The position numbers and the translations under genes were made by a program. This document shows, piece after piece, positions 57,600-64,000 of a DNA stretch of 64,000 nt. The number at the start of each line of letters is the position of its first letter. Positions within the stretch are counted from its first letter, which is position 1. Below the pieces are notes generated by a model. It searched no databases. It was not told the DNA's origin and saw only the letters and a program-made list of their open reading frames with translations. The stretch lies in the NCBI GenBank assembly GCA_963802375.1, contig CAWDIJ010000006.1, positions 46,066 through 110,065 of the forward strand, given 5' to 3'. Origin of the DNA: JACDAN01 sp963802375. GTDB lineage: Bacteria; Actinomycetota; Thermoleophilia; Gaiellales; Gaiellaceae.

Positions 57600-58792
57600 T
57601 GTCAGGCGGAGCGACGATCCTGCACGCAGACCTCGACGCCTTCTTCGCGTCGGTCGAGCAGCGGGACGATCCTCAGCTGCGCGGGAAGCCGGTGATCGTC
57701 GGCGGCGGTGTCGTCCTTGCGGCGAGCTACGAGGCCAAGGCCTTCGGCATCGAGACGGCGATGGGCGGCAGGCAGGCTCGCCGGCTCTGCCCGCAGGCGA
57801 TCGTCGCCCCGTCGCGGTTCTCGGCCTACGCCGAGGCGAGCAAGGCCGTGTATCGGGTCTTCGACGACATGTCGCCGCTCGTGGAGGGGCTGTCGATCGA
57901 CGAGGCGTTCCTCGACGTGCGAGGAATGGAACGGATCGCCGGCACGCCGGTGGAGATCGCCGCCCGCCTGCGGCGCCGGGTGCTCGAGGAGGTCGGGCTC
58001 CCGCTGACGGTCGGCGTCGCGCGGACGAAGTTCCTCGCGAAGGTGGCGAGCGGCGTCGCGAAGCCGGACGGCCTGCTCGTCGTGCCGCCCGAAGGCGAGC
58101 TGGCGTTCCTGCATCCGCTTCCGGTCGAGCGGCTCTGGGGCGTCGGGCGGGTGACGGCCGCGAAGCTCCGCGAGCGCGGGATCGAGACCGTGGGCCAGGT
58201 CGCCTGGCTCGACGAGAAGGAGCTCGTCGGGCTGCTCGGGCGCGCAGCGGGCCGCCAGCTCCACGCGCTGGCGCACAACCGAGATCCGCGGCGGGTCAGG
58301 GTGGGCCGCCGCCGAGGCTCGATCGGATCGCAGCGCGCGCTCGGCCGCTCACGCACGCCGAGGTCGCCGCGCGAGATCGACGCCGTCCTTCATGGCCTCG
58401 TCGACCGAGTCACGGGGCGGATGCGGAAGGCCGGCCGAGTCGGCCGCACCGTCGTGCTGCGGCTGCGCTTCGACGACTTCTCGCGGGCCACGCGCTCGCA
58501 CACGCTGGCCCGCCCGACCGACGAGACGTGGGCGATCCTCGTGACCGCGCGCTGGCTCCTGACGACGGCGCTACCGCTGATCGAGCGGCGCGGCCTCACG
58601 CTCGTCGGAGTCACGGTCGCCGAGCTCGAGAACGCCGACAGCGTCCAGCTCCGACTCCCGGTCGAGGCTCACGGGAGCGCCCTCGACGCCGCGCTCGACG
58701 CGGTGCGGGAAAGGTTCGGATCGAAGGCGATCACCCGCGCCGTGCTGCTCGGCCGGGCAGACGGCTTCTCCCCGCCGCTGCTGCCCGACTGA
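57593..58792 (+). CDS. dinB: DNA polymerase IV (Y-family)
   Basis: 399 residues. The catalytic Asp and Asp-Glu are in ILHADLDAFFASVEQRDDPQ and LSIDEAFLDVRGMERI. AASYEAKAFGIETAMGGRQA is the finger motif and PLTVGVARTKFLAKVASGVA follows. HhH elements (ERLWGVGRVTAAKLRERGIE) and the little-finger domain (VGRTVVLRLRFDDFSRATRS) are complete. Start ATG 57593 or, leaderless, GTG 57599; both lie in or at the LexA box. It performs SOS-induced translesion synthesis. Confidence 0.92.
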   Translation: MFVSGGATILHADLDAFFASVEQRDDPQLRGKPVIVGGGVVLAASYEAKAFGIETAMGGRQARRLCPQAIVAPSRFSAYAEASKAVYRVFDDMSPLVEGLSIDEAFLDVRGMERIAGTPVEIAARLRRRVLEEVGLPLTVGVARTKFLAKVASGVAKPDGLLVVPPEGELAFLHPLPVERLWGVGRVTAAKLRERGIETVGQVAWLDEKELVGLLGRAAGRQLHALAHNRDPRRVRVGRRRGSIGSQRALGRSRTPRSPREIDAVLHGLVDRVTGRMRKAGRVGRTVVLRLRFDDFSRATRSHTLARPTDETWAILVTARWLLTTALPLIERRGLTLVGVTVAELENADSVQLRLPVEAHGSALDAALDAVRERFGSKAITRAVLLGRADGFSPPLLPD

Positions 58793-58889
58793 CCGCGGCT
58801 AGGCGGAGGCTTCGCCGGCGAGCCGGTCGCGTTCGGCGATCCAGGCCGCGAAGCGTCCGCGCGCGGTCGAGAGCCAGGCGGCGAGCTGC
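58772..58889. repeat. 118-bp direct repeat, left copy
   Basis: Covers the last codons of dinB (ending LLPD), the intergenic gap and the 3' end of a zinc-finger gene. The right copy is 61478-61595, same length with a handful of substitutions. Both end at GCGAGCTGC, where the zinc-finger gene is interrupted here but continues at the right copy. Confidence 0.85.
58799..58889 (-). pseudogene. Truncated zinc-finger protein gene (paralogue 3)
   Basis: On the minus strand only the C-terminal 29 residues remain: QLAAWLSTARGRFAAWIAER and DRLAGEASA, then TAG. The sequence matches the ends of the proteins at 49863 and 61505. Immediately upstream (from 58890) unrelated DNA begins, so the gene was cut by the insertion. 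Confidence 0.8.
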
Positions 58890-58941
58890 TACCCGGGTGG
58901 TCTAGTTAATCAAGTCCCGGGCGGGTATAGGTCCGCCCACA

Positions 58942-60435
58942 GTGGCAGTCGACATCCGCAGAATCGAAGAATTTGGGCGCATCGACGCTGAATCGGAAGA
59001 TCTCCTTGCCGAGTTCTTCATCAGGACCGACGCGTACGGGCGGATCAAAGATCAGGAGCACATCGTCGTTGTCGGGCGGAAGGGCACCGGCAAGACAGCC
59101 ATCTACGAGATCATCCGTCAACGCGCCGCCAGTCACGCGGACGTGTTCGCTACCGGGTTGAAGTTCCGGGACTACCCGTGGGGCATCCACGAGCTGATTA
59201 AGGACAGCGACGCAGCCCCGGTCGAGCGCTACACGCACTCTTGGGTATTCCTGATCCTCGTTGAGCTCTCGAAGCTTGTCCTCGCCGACGAGAGCCACGC
59301 GTTCCCGCCGACATCCGACGCTCTGCGCGCGAAAGACGCCCTCACGAACTTCATTCAGAACAACTGGGGCAGCGTCGGGTTTGAGTTCAAGGACATCTTC
59401 CGCAAGAACAGCTATGAGTTCGAGTTCAACCCCCAGTTCGGTGGCACTGGGGTCGGTTCCGTAACCCGCCAGACAGTCCCACGTGGTGAGCTCGCGTCGA
59501 AGCTGGTCGAAGCAAACCGATGGCTTTACGTCTGCCTAGAACGAATCCTGAGCGAAGACAACTGGTACTTCGTTCTGTTTGACGAGCTCGACACCGGCTT
59601 CGGTCCAAACGACGACGAATACAAGCACCGACTAATCGGGCTTCTCCTCGCTGCTCGCGAGGTTTTCCAGTGGGCCCAGGAAAACGGCTATGGAGTCGCG
59701 CCCGTTGTCTTCCTCCGAAGCGACATTTACGAGGACCTCAGCTTCCCCGACAAGAACAAGATCACGCGGAACTTGCTGGAGACACTCAGCTGGACGGACG
59801 AGCTCACCGGCGAAAGTAGCCTCAAAGTCCTGATCGATCAGCGGATTCGCGTTCTCACAGGGACGGAGGCCCAAGATCCCTGGGGACAGGTCTTCGATGC
59901 GGCGGTTATGCGCGGTACGCAGCACAAGGCGAAGCACATCGCAGTTCGTACCTACCTGCGACCGCGGGACATGATCCAGTTTCTGAACCTCTGCCTCGTG
60001 GAGGCCAAGAACGCTGACAATGACGGCATCACCAACCCGGACATCACCAATGCTCGCCCCGCGTACTCGGAGTACCTCGTCCAGGAGTTGGACGACGACA
60101 AAATCCACGCCGCCCACCCTGAGTGGAAGCGATACCTCGACGTCCTTCGCCGTCTCCACAGAGTCCGCTTCACCCGCGAAGAGTTCGAGCAGGCGTGGGC
60201 ATCGCTTCGGCTCGACAGGCGCAAAACCCTGGACGTCGATACGGCATTGGAAGTTCTCTACAGGTACGGAATCATCGGATTCACCAAGATCGGTGGCGGC
60301 GGGTATGGCGGATCAGCTGTCGCGTTTTCCCACCGGGACGAGAGCATCAATTTCGATCCGGAGGCGCCATCGTTCACGGTGCATCCTGGACTGAAGGAGG
60401 CGCTCGAGCTGATCGAAGCGGGCGACCCGTCCTAG
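58942..60435 (+). CDS. P-loop ATPase resembling the Sll1717 family
   Basis: A 497-residue protein from GTG 58942. Walker A is VVVGRKGTGKTAIYEIIRQR (about residues 42-61) and Walker B WYFVLFDELDTGF (about 207-219). Sensor-like VVFLRSDIYEDLSFPDKNKI and a helical C-domain (LRPRDMIQFLNLCLVEAKNA) with a winged-helix-like end follow. The overall order is that of the Sll1717-type P-loop ATPases, which occur in defence and accessory islands. This is recall, not a search. Composition is less G+C-rich than neighbours. It sits alone with a replication relic in the bracketed insertion. Confidence 0.75.
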   Translation: MAVDIRRIEEFGRIDAESEDLLAEFFIRTDAYGRIKDQEHIVVVGRKGTGKTAIYEIIRQRAASHADVFATGLKFRDYPWGIHELIKDSDAAPVERYTHSWVFLILVELSKLVLADESHAFPPTSDALRAKDALTNFIQNNWGSVGFEFKDIFRKNSYEFEFNPQFGGTGVGSVTRQTVPRGELASKLVEANRWLYVCLERILSEDNWYFVLFDELDTGFGPNDDEYKHRLIGLLLAAREVFQWAQENGYGVAPVVFLRSDIYEDLSFPDKNKITRNLLETLSWTDELTGESSLKVLIDQRIRVLTGTEAQDPWGQVFDAAVMRGTQHKAKHIAVRTYLRPRDMIQFLNLCLVEAKNADNDGITNPDITNARPAYSEYLVQELDDDKIHAAHPEWKRYLDVLRRLHRVRFTREEFEQAWASLRLDRRKTLDVDTALEVLYRYGIIGFTKIGGGGYGGSAVAFSHRDESINFDPEAPSFTVHPGLKEALELIEAGDPS

Positions 60436-61464
60436 TCGATCAGGCGTCGCTGTTCGCGCTAAATGGGCATGCGCGGGAGACAGTTGGCCACCCGCCAACA
60501 GGCAGACGGCCACCATCAGATCTCGCTCGTCGATTTTCGGCCGCGCGATGTGGCCGGCGCGCCACGCCCAGACGCGTCCAGCGTTCCGGAGGTTGCGCAT
60601 CGTGCACCCGTCACAGAGTCACAAGGCGACCAACCTAACACGACGAGTTTCGGCAGATCCCCGGCCATGACGTTCTCGGTAATCGGCGCCTTGCGGCCTC
60701 CGCCTCGTACGAAGTAGCTCGACAAAATACGCTCCCGCCTGTTCGCCTGGCCAGAGCTTGCGCCCACTTTGTGCCATCCATCTACGAACCCAACCCATTG
60801 GCCGGAGCAAGCTCGCGAAGCGCCGTCACGTACGCACGCGCCCACCGAAGTTCCTCCGGCGAGCCGGCAGCTAGGACGCCGTGAACGTGCGCCAGACCCC
60901 GCTTCTGCTTCTCCAAACCCGGCAAGGATCCTGTCCTTATGACCCGTCGAGCGGTCTGCGCGCAGCTTCGAGGCGCGGTGAAGCTCGCTCCACCACTTGC
61001 CGGTGCGCCGATTGAAGTCTCTCGCCGCCTCCGGGTTCACCCGACAGCCGATAGCGCCAGAGCATCTATGTAGTGGGCGACAATGACAGAGCTCGGGGTC
61101 AAACGGATACCCCTCTGCCCCGGGAGCCGTCCGTTGAACAGACCGCATACGGAACAGTGCGGAGGTTCTCCAGCAGACGCCGGCGAGTGTCCCGCGCCCA
61201 GATCGGCGCAAACTCTGGACACGTCCGCGACGAGCATCGGGACACGCCTTCCGGAATCGGCCGGCCGCAGGCGCAGCGATGGAACACACGGCCCCGGCGC
61301 GGGAGTCCGGCCGCGGTGAGTTCGACGCACCACGCGCGCCCGACCTCCCGCGCGAGACGCGTTCAATAGCCCGCCGGAGCTCGGCAGGGTCTTTCGGGGA
61401 GCGCCAACCGCTCCTGGCGGCGGCTGCCTCAAAGGACGACCGCAACAAGCTGGCTGGCAAGTGA
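60313..61464 (-). pseudogene. Decayed rolling-circle replication initiator (HUH endonuclease)
   Basis: Conserved pieces occur in order but in changing frames. They are AELRRAIERVSRE; GRAWCVELTAAGLPRRG; FHRCACGRPIPEGVSRCSSR (zinc-type cysteines); YPFDPELCHCRPLHRCSGAI; VNPEAARDFNRRTGKWWSEL; KQKRGLAHVHGVLAAG (the HUH motif HVH); RAYVTALRELAPANGLG; and AYFV / SSYFVRGGGRKAPITE (candidate catalytic Tyr). The end is RVWAWRAGHIARPKIDERDL. At least four or five frame changes separate them. This resembles Rep proteins of actinobacterial plasmids and integrative elements. The last 120 bases are antisense to the ATPase gene and may be mere read-through. Confidence 0.65.
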
Positions 61465-61477
61465 GCTTGGGCTCTGT

Positions 61478-61595
61478 CCGCCGCTGGTGCCCGACTGACC
61501 TCGGCTAGGCGGAGGCTTCGCCGCCGAGCCGGTCGCGTTCGGCGATCCAGGACGCGAAGCGTCCGCGCGCCGTCGAGAGCCAGACGGCGAGCTGC
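61478..61595. repeat. 118-bp direct repeat, right copy
   Basis: Begins CCGCCGCTGG, a copy of the dinB 3' coding end (VPD-stop instead of LPD-stop), and ends GCGAGCTGC inside the intact zinc-finger gene. Differs from the left copy by scattered substitutions, so it was not formed by a recent exact duplication. Confidence 0.85.
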
Positions 61596-61750
61596 GCGTC
61601 GAACGCGGCGATCTCGCCGCGAAGCTGGAAGATGCGAAAGTCGAGGACACGCTCGCCGTCGCAGACGTGCTCCTCCGTTGTGCCATGCGGAACCCAGGCG
61701 CCGCACTCGACGCAGGGCGTGAAGCGAGATTCAGGGGAGATGCCGAACAC
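61505..61750 (-). CDS. Small zinc-finger protein (paralogue 2)
   Basis: An 81-residue protein from GTG 61750: FGISPESRFTPCVECGAWVP, EEHVCDGERVLDFRIFQLRG, WLSTARGRFASWIAERDRLG. About four fifths of residues match the 49863 paralogue, with the same C-x2-C...H-x-C site. Its upstream region (TTCGGTGATCTAACGAA...) is also shared with paralogue 1, suggesting a duplicated promoter. Confidence 0.75.
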   Translation of the reverse strand: MFGISPESRFTPCVECGAWVPHGTTEEHVCDGERVLDFRIFQLRGEIAAFDAQLAVWLSTARGRFASWIAERDRLGGEASA

Positions 61751-62139
61751 CAGACTTCTTCGACGTCCGCGGCCCCCGTTGGTTCGGTGATCTAACGAAC
61801 TTCTAACGAAGGCAGTTTGTAAACCAGCTGCTCCAGATCGGCGTTGCCGGCTGAGGCGGGCGCGCCGCCAACGACGGAAGATCGTGTCGCCGGCGCTCCA
61901 GGACGTTCCCGGCGAGCTGCGAAAAGTCGGCGGTGCGGCGGGTGTCCCGTCCTCTTTCGACGACGGATCACAGCCGCTGAGCCAGAGCTCGAGCCTCGTC
62001 AACTGATGTGTCCGCACCGGACCCGGCGGGCCTACCGCTCCCCGCGGCCGACGTTCGCCCCGAGGGCCCTGATCGCCCTGTTCACCCTACTCGGAGCGCC
62101 GCCGTGCTCCGGCGTCGCGCCAAGGGTCTCTTACGAAGT
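61751..62139. other. No supported gene
   Basis: Apart from the conserved promoter-like stretch just upstream of the zinc-finger gene (61770-61825), I see nothing here: the open frames are basic, low-complexity shadows. Part may belong to the N-terminal coding of the HNH relic that follows. Confidence 0.4.
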
Positions 62140-62486
62140 TCGGCCTCGGTCCCGCGGAGTCACCTTCGAGTTCGCCGAGGCCAAGCTCGACGAGGCGAAT
62201 CAGGCCAAGACGCTGGAAGGGCGGTCCGCGCTGCGCCGTTTCGCGAACACCGCCCACCACGTCCAACCCTCGTTCGGCGCACGCGCACCTGTTCTTCGAG
62301 CCGTCGAATGTCGTCGCCGCCTGCGGCCCCTGCAACTTCGGCGAAGGCGCAGGCATCGCAGCCGGCAACCGCCGCGCAGCCAGCGAACGGATCGCCGAGC
62401 TCCAGCAGCGGAACTGGCACCTCGAGCAGGCCGTCGAAGAAGCTGGAGCGCAGATGCGGGGAGTGGAGTCATCAGCGGGTGCCTAA
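62140..62486 (+). pseudogene. HNH-endonuclease-like remnants
   Basis: Two fragments in different frames. The first, GVTFEFAEAKLDEANQAKTL followed by EGRSALRRFAN, follows the pattern VTFEH-x-x-K-x-D-G...LENLRLAHRxCN of HNH nucleases. The second, HLFFEPSNVVAACGPCNFGE and GAGIAAGNRRAASERIAELQ, has the ACxPCN zinc/HNH knuckle and ends at TAA 62484-62486. Key histidines are lost in the first. These look like remnants of phage-type HNH genes. Confidence 0.4.
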
Positions 62487-62546
62487 GAAAGAACGGCTCA
62501 ACCCCCCGTCATGCTCCCACCGACCAAACGAGGCGAGGAGGAGACG

Positions 62547-62852
62547 ATGCGCAAGCCCAAGCGCGACGTGCACGGCTACATCGACAAGACGATTGAGTAC
62601 GAGCGCGGGAGCGACACGAAGGCCCCGCCCGGCGGATTCTCCAGCGGGCTCGACAGGGCCGAGGCGGACCTCGTCTACATGTCGGTGCGGAGGACGTTGG
62701 AGGCGGTCGGGGTCACGCTCAAACCGCTGTGGTCCCCAGCGGGCCAGGGTGGAGAGAAGAAGCTAGCCGACGCGTATCGCAACCGCAGCCTCAACCCGAA
62801 GTTGCTGGACCTCTCAGGTCAGGGGCGCGACTCAGAGAGGCGGATCTTCTAG
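62547..62852 (+). CDS. Hypothetical protein, phage-like context
   Basis: A 101-residue soluble protein, MRKPKRDVHGYIDKTIEYER, then FSSGLDRAEADLVYMSVRRT and NRSLNPKLLDLSGQGRDSER. ATG 62547 has GAGGAGGAGACG upstream; an ATG at 62511 is open but without a site. No family is recognised. It lies between HNH remnants and the tRNA-derived att copy. Confidence 0.5.
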   Translation: MRKPKRDVHGYIDKTIEYERGSDTKAPPGGFSSGLDRAEADLVYMSVRRTLEAVGVTLKPLWSPAGQGGEKKLADAYRNRSLNPKLLDLSGQGRDSERRIF

Positions 62853-62963
62853 CAGCTCGGCCTCGCGCTTGCGGCTGCGACAACAACCCCACGGGCAAGC
62901 CGGCCCGCAAACGGGCGCAACCGGCGATCCTCTAGCCGGCTCGCCGCTGGGGCTTTCGTGAGG

Positions 62964-63005
62964 TGGGCGGTACTGGGCTCGAACCAGTGACCCCTAGCTT
63001 GTCGA
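62964..63005 (-). repeat. 42-bp inverted copy of the tRNA-Val 3' half (att-like)
   Basis: On the minus strand it reads from TCGACAAGCT through TTCGAGC to ACCGCCCA, identical to 6586-6627 except one base. The 5' half of a tRNA is absent: sequence diverges exactly at the anticodon loop. Downstream on the minus strand CCTCACGAAAGCCCC resembles the flank after the scar at 7376. It marks an island boundary at a second tRNA-Val-type site. Confidence 0.8.
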
Positions 63006-63016
63006 TACTGAGCGGA

Positions 63017-63107
63017 CGTTCGCGTGCGTTCGCTCACGTTCGGTTGTCGCTGCAAAACCGCGCTTTCCGACTCGTGCGCGTTCGCTCGCGTTCGCTTCGA
63101 CCGAACG
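63017..63107. repeat. Helically phased CGTTCG array
   Basis: CGTTCG occurs at 63017, 63027 and 63037, and again at 63079 and 63089, each step exactly 10 bp. One inverted CGAACG lies at 63102. The array begins 12 bp from the tRNA-derived att copy. Iteron-like or arm-type protein binding sites (integrase, excisionase, replication or a transcription factor) are the natural interpretation. Confidence 0.6.
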
Positions 63108-63221
63108 CTCGGCGTGCACACCGTGGACACGAATTCGGGTGCGGCCACTAGACCGCCTGCTGGAAGCCACGCTGCTGGAAGGCTTTCGCGAACAGAAGGG
63201 TGTTAGCGTCATTCACGGCGT

Positions 63222-63707
63222 ATGGAAGGGATCACGAAGATCGCAACGGTCAACGTGGTGCGCTCCCAGAGAGCGCGCTGGCAAAGTGGGCACCTCGCTC
63301 AAGAGTGGAGAACCAGGTTCCCGAATCTCTTCGATGACGATGACCTTCGCCTCGCCAACTCGCAGCCCGCCATCCACTTCTACGAATGGTTGGGGGCCGT
63401 TGTGCTTCACCACACGACTGGTTATCTGTCGCTAGTCGAGAAGTACGAATTCGCGACGCATCCCCGGAAGCAGCACATCGTGGCTCAGCTATTGCCCAGC
63501 CCCGTTCGGAACGCGCTCCGCGACCGAAGCCAGGGCCGTGCGCAGGCACCCGACCTTTTGATGTATGCGGAGGATTTCTCGAACTGGTTCTTCTGCGAGG
63601 TAAAAGGCCCGCGTGACCGCTTGCGGGACGAGCAGGTTCGGAAATTCGGGCTGCTTGCAGACATGACGTCAAAGCCCGTACGGCTCATCGAGTTCCGTCT
63701 GGACTGA
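63222..63707 (+). CDS. Stand-alone VRR-NUC-like nuclease
   Basis: A 161-residue protein. The C-terminal half carries a PD-(D/E)xK core in VRR-NUC order: QAPDLLMYAEDFSNWFFCEV (catalytic Asp and Glu), KGPRDRLRDEQVRKFGLLAD, and a last strand PVRLIEFRLD. The N-terminal half (LRLANSQPAIHFYEWLGAVV) is specific to this protein. Composition is less G+C-rich than core genes. It is located inside the island that starts at the att copy. Confidence 0.7.
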   Translation: MEGITKIATVNVVRSQRARWQSGHLAQEWRTRFPNLFDDDDLRLANSQPAIHFYEWLGAVVLHHTTGYLSLVEKYEFATHPRKQHIVAQLLPSPVRNALRDRSQGRAQAPDLLMYAEDFSNWFFCEVKGPRDRLRDEQVRKFGLLADMTSKPVRLIEFRLD

Positions 63708-64000
63708 GTCCCGCAAGCGATCGGCCCGCGGCGGGCGGCGTCACGAGCACGATCCCCGCGTCGACGAGTTTGCTCACGATCTTTGCCTTGCCGCTCTCGC
63801 TGACCCCGGCTTAGATCGCGCCCGTGGGCCTCGAAGACTCGCACCTATGCCTGGAGGGGTCGCATCCCAGGCCCAGCGCCGGCGGGCGCATCAGGCTCGA
63901 CATGCCGTCGCCGATCGAGAAGCGAAGAGACACCAAGGAGGAGGGCCGCAACGTCTACTGGATGAGCGCCCCAACCGCAGCGCGCATCCTGCGGATAGTG
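63708..64000 (+). other. End of window: no firm gene; partial frame from 63902
   Basis: From 63708 to about 63900 I see no supported gene; a short minus-strand stretch (ESGKAKIVSKLVDAGIVLVT) looks protein-like but has no start. A plus-strand frame from ATG 63902 (MPSPIEKRRDTKEEGRNVYW) runs off the end after 33 codons and may be the start of another island gene. Confidence 0.2.

Larger units (their letters stand above)
58890..61477. mobile_element. 2.6-kb insertion bracketed by 118-bp direct repeats
   Basis: Lies between the two direct repeats. It contains a P-loop ATPase gene and a decayed HUH-type replication initiator converging on it, and has a lower G+C feel than its surroundings. The left repeat ends in a cut zinc-finger gene; the right repeat begins with a spare dinB 3' end followed by the intact zinc-finger gene. 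This is the layout expected from single-crossover (Campbell-type) integration of a circle carrying its own copy of the target. No integrase is visible. Confidence 0.65.

Noticed and set aside
55792..58905. A 1037-codon plus-strand frame over the acylase and dinB region
   Set aside because: Arg/Gly/Ala-rich shadow; true coding is minus for the acylase and another frame for dinB.
60516..61706. A 396-residue minus-strand frame
   Set aside because: It strings together pieces of the decayed initiator, wrong-frame sequence and the antisense of the zinc-finger gene; no single protein is coded.
1..64000. CRISPR arrays, rRNA genes, insertion sequences with transposase
   Set aside because: I looked for regularly spaced 24-40 bp repeats, rRNA signatures and DDE/tyrosine recombinase motifs and saw none in the window.

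Overview
The window is G+C-rich, with heavy G/C bias at third codon positions, short intergenic gaps, many start/stop overlaps and frequent GTG/TTG starts. The core genes (thrS, infC-rpmI-rplT, pheST, infA, argR, dinB with an SOS-type box, a 2-oxoacid dehydrogenase operon) and the abundance of small secreted or zinc-finger proteins suggest an actinobacterium. The Thermoleophilia (Gaiellales/Solirubrobacterales) are my best guess. That placement is inferred from style and content; there is no rRNA in the window to test it.

Layout. 0-4 kb: cupin, a UvrD/PcrA helicase (frameshifted as read) and an Eis-like acetyltransferase. 4-6.5 kb: a small envelope/coiled-coil operon divergent from a one-helix membrane gene, then a tiny lipoprotein. 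6.5-11.6 kb: a tRNA-Val(GAC) gene followed by a tract littered with copies of the tRNA 3' end. This looks like a repeatedly used integration site, and it holds broken GNAT and VOC genes and a cupin-nucleotidyl cyclase fusion. 11.6-18.4 kb: LigD-type polymerase, YCII protein, inhibitor-like lipoprotein, cold-shock protein, IF-1, aminotransferase, CBS protein. 18.5-28.7 kb: translation block thrS / infC-rpmI-rplT-DUF2332-SpoU-MOSC, two methyltransferases, pheST. 28.7-35 kb: cNMP-binding protein, cupredoxin repeats, a five-gene overlapping membrane operon, ArgR, MaoC, MFS, PRC-barrel. 35-41 kb: E1alpha, E1beta, E2 and, after two small genes and a long palindrome, E3. 42-44 kb: an ECF sigma factor fused to its own zinc-finger, membrane and polyproline domains. 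44-58.8 kb: secreted proteins, SDR, glycoside hydrolase-like protein, ion channel, large sensor kinase, penicillin-acylase-like relic, dinB.

58.8-64 kb is accessory DNA. A 118-bp imperfect direct repeat (58772-58889 and 61478-61595) brackets a 2.6-kb insertion. The insertion carries a P-loop ATPase of lower G+C (resembling the Sll1717 family) and, convergent to it, a decayed HUH-type rolling-circle replication initiator. The insertion has cut one copy of a small zinc-finger gene and left the other intact. Further right are HNH relics, a 42-bp inverted copy of the tRNA-Val 3' half (an att-like scar), an array of CGTTCG hexamers spaced exactly 10 bp apart, and a stand-alone VRR-NUC-like nuclease. 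This is the part most likely to hold an undescribed mobile or defence module.

Two cautions. At least seven genes, including pcrA, which should be essential, are read with one or more frameshifts. Part of the apparent decay may therefore be consensus indel error rather than biology. Family names come from motif recognition by eye; no database search was run.
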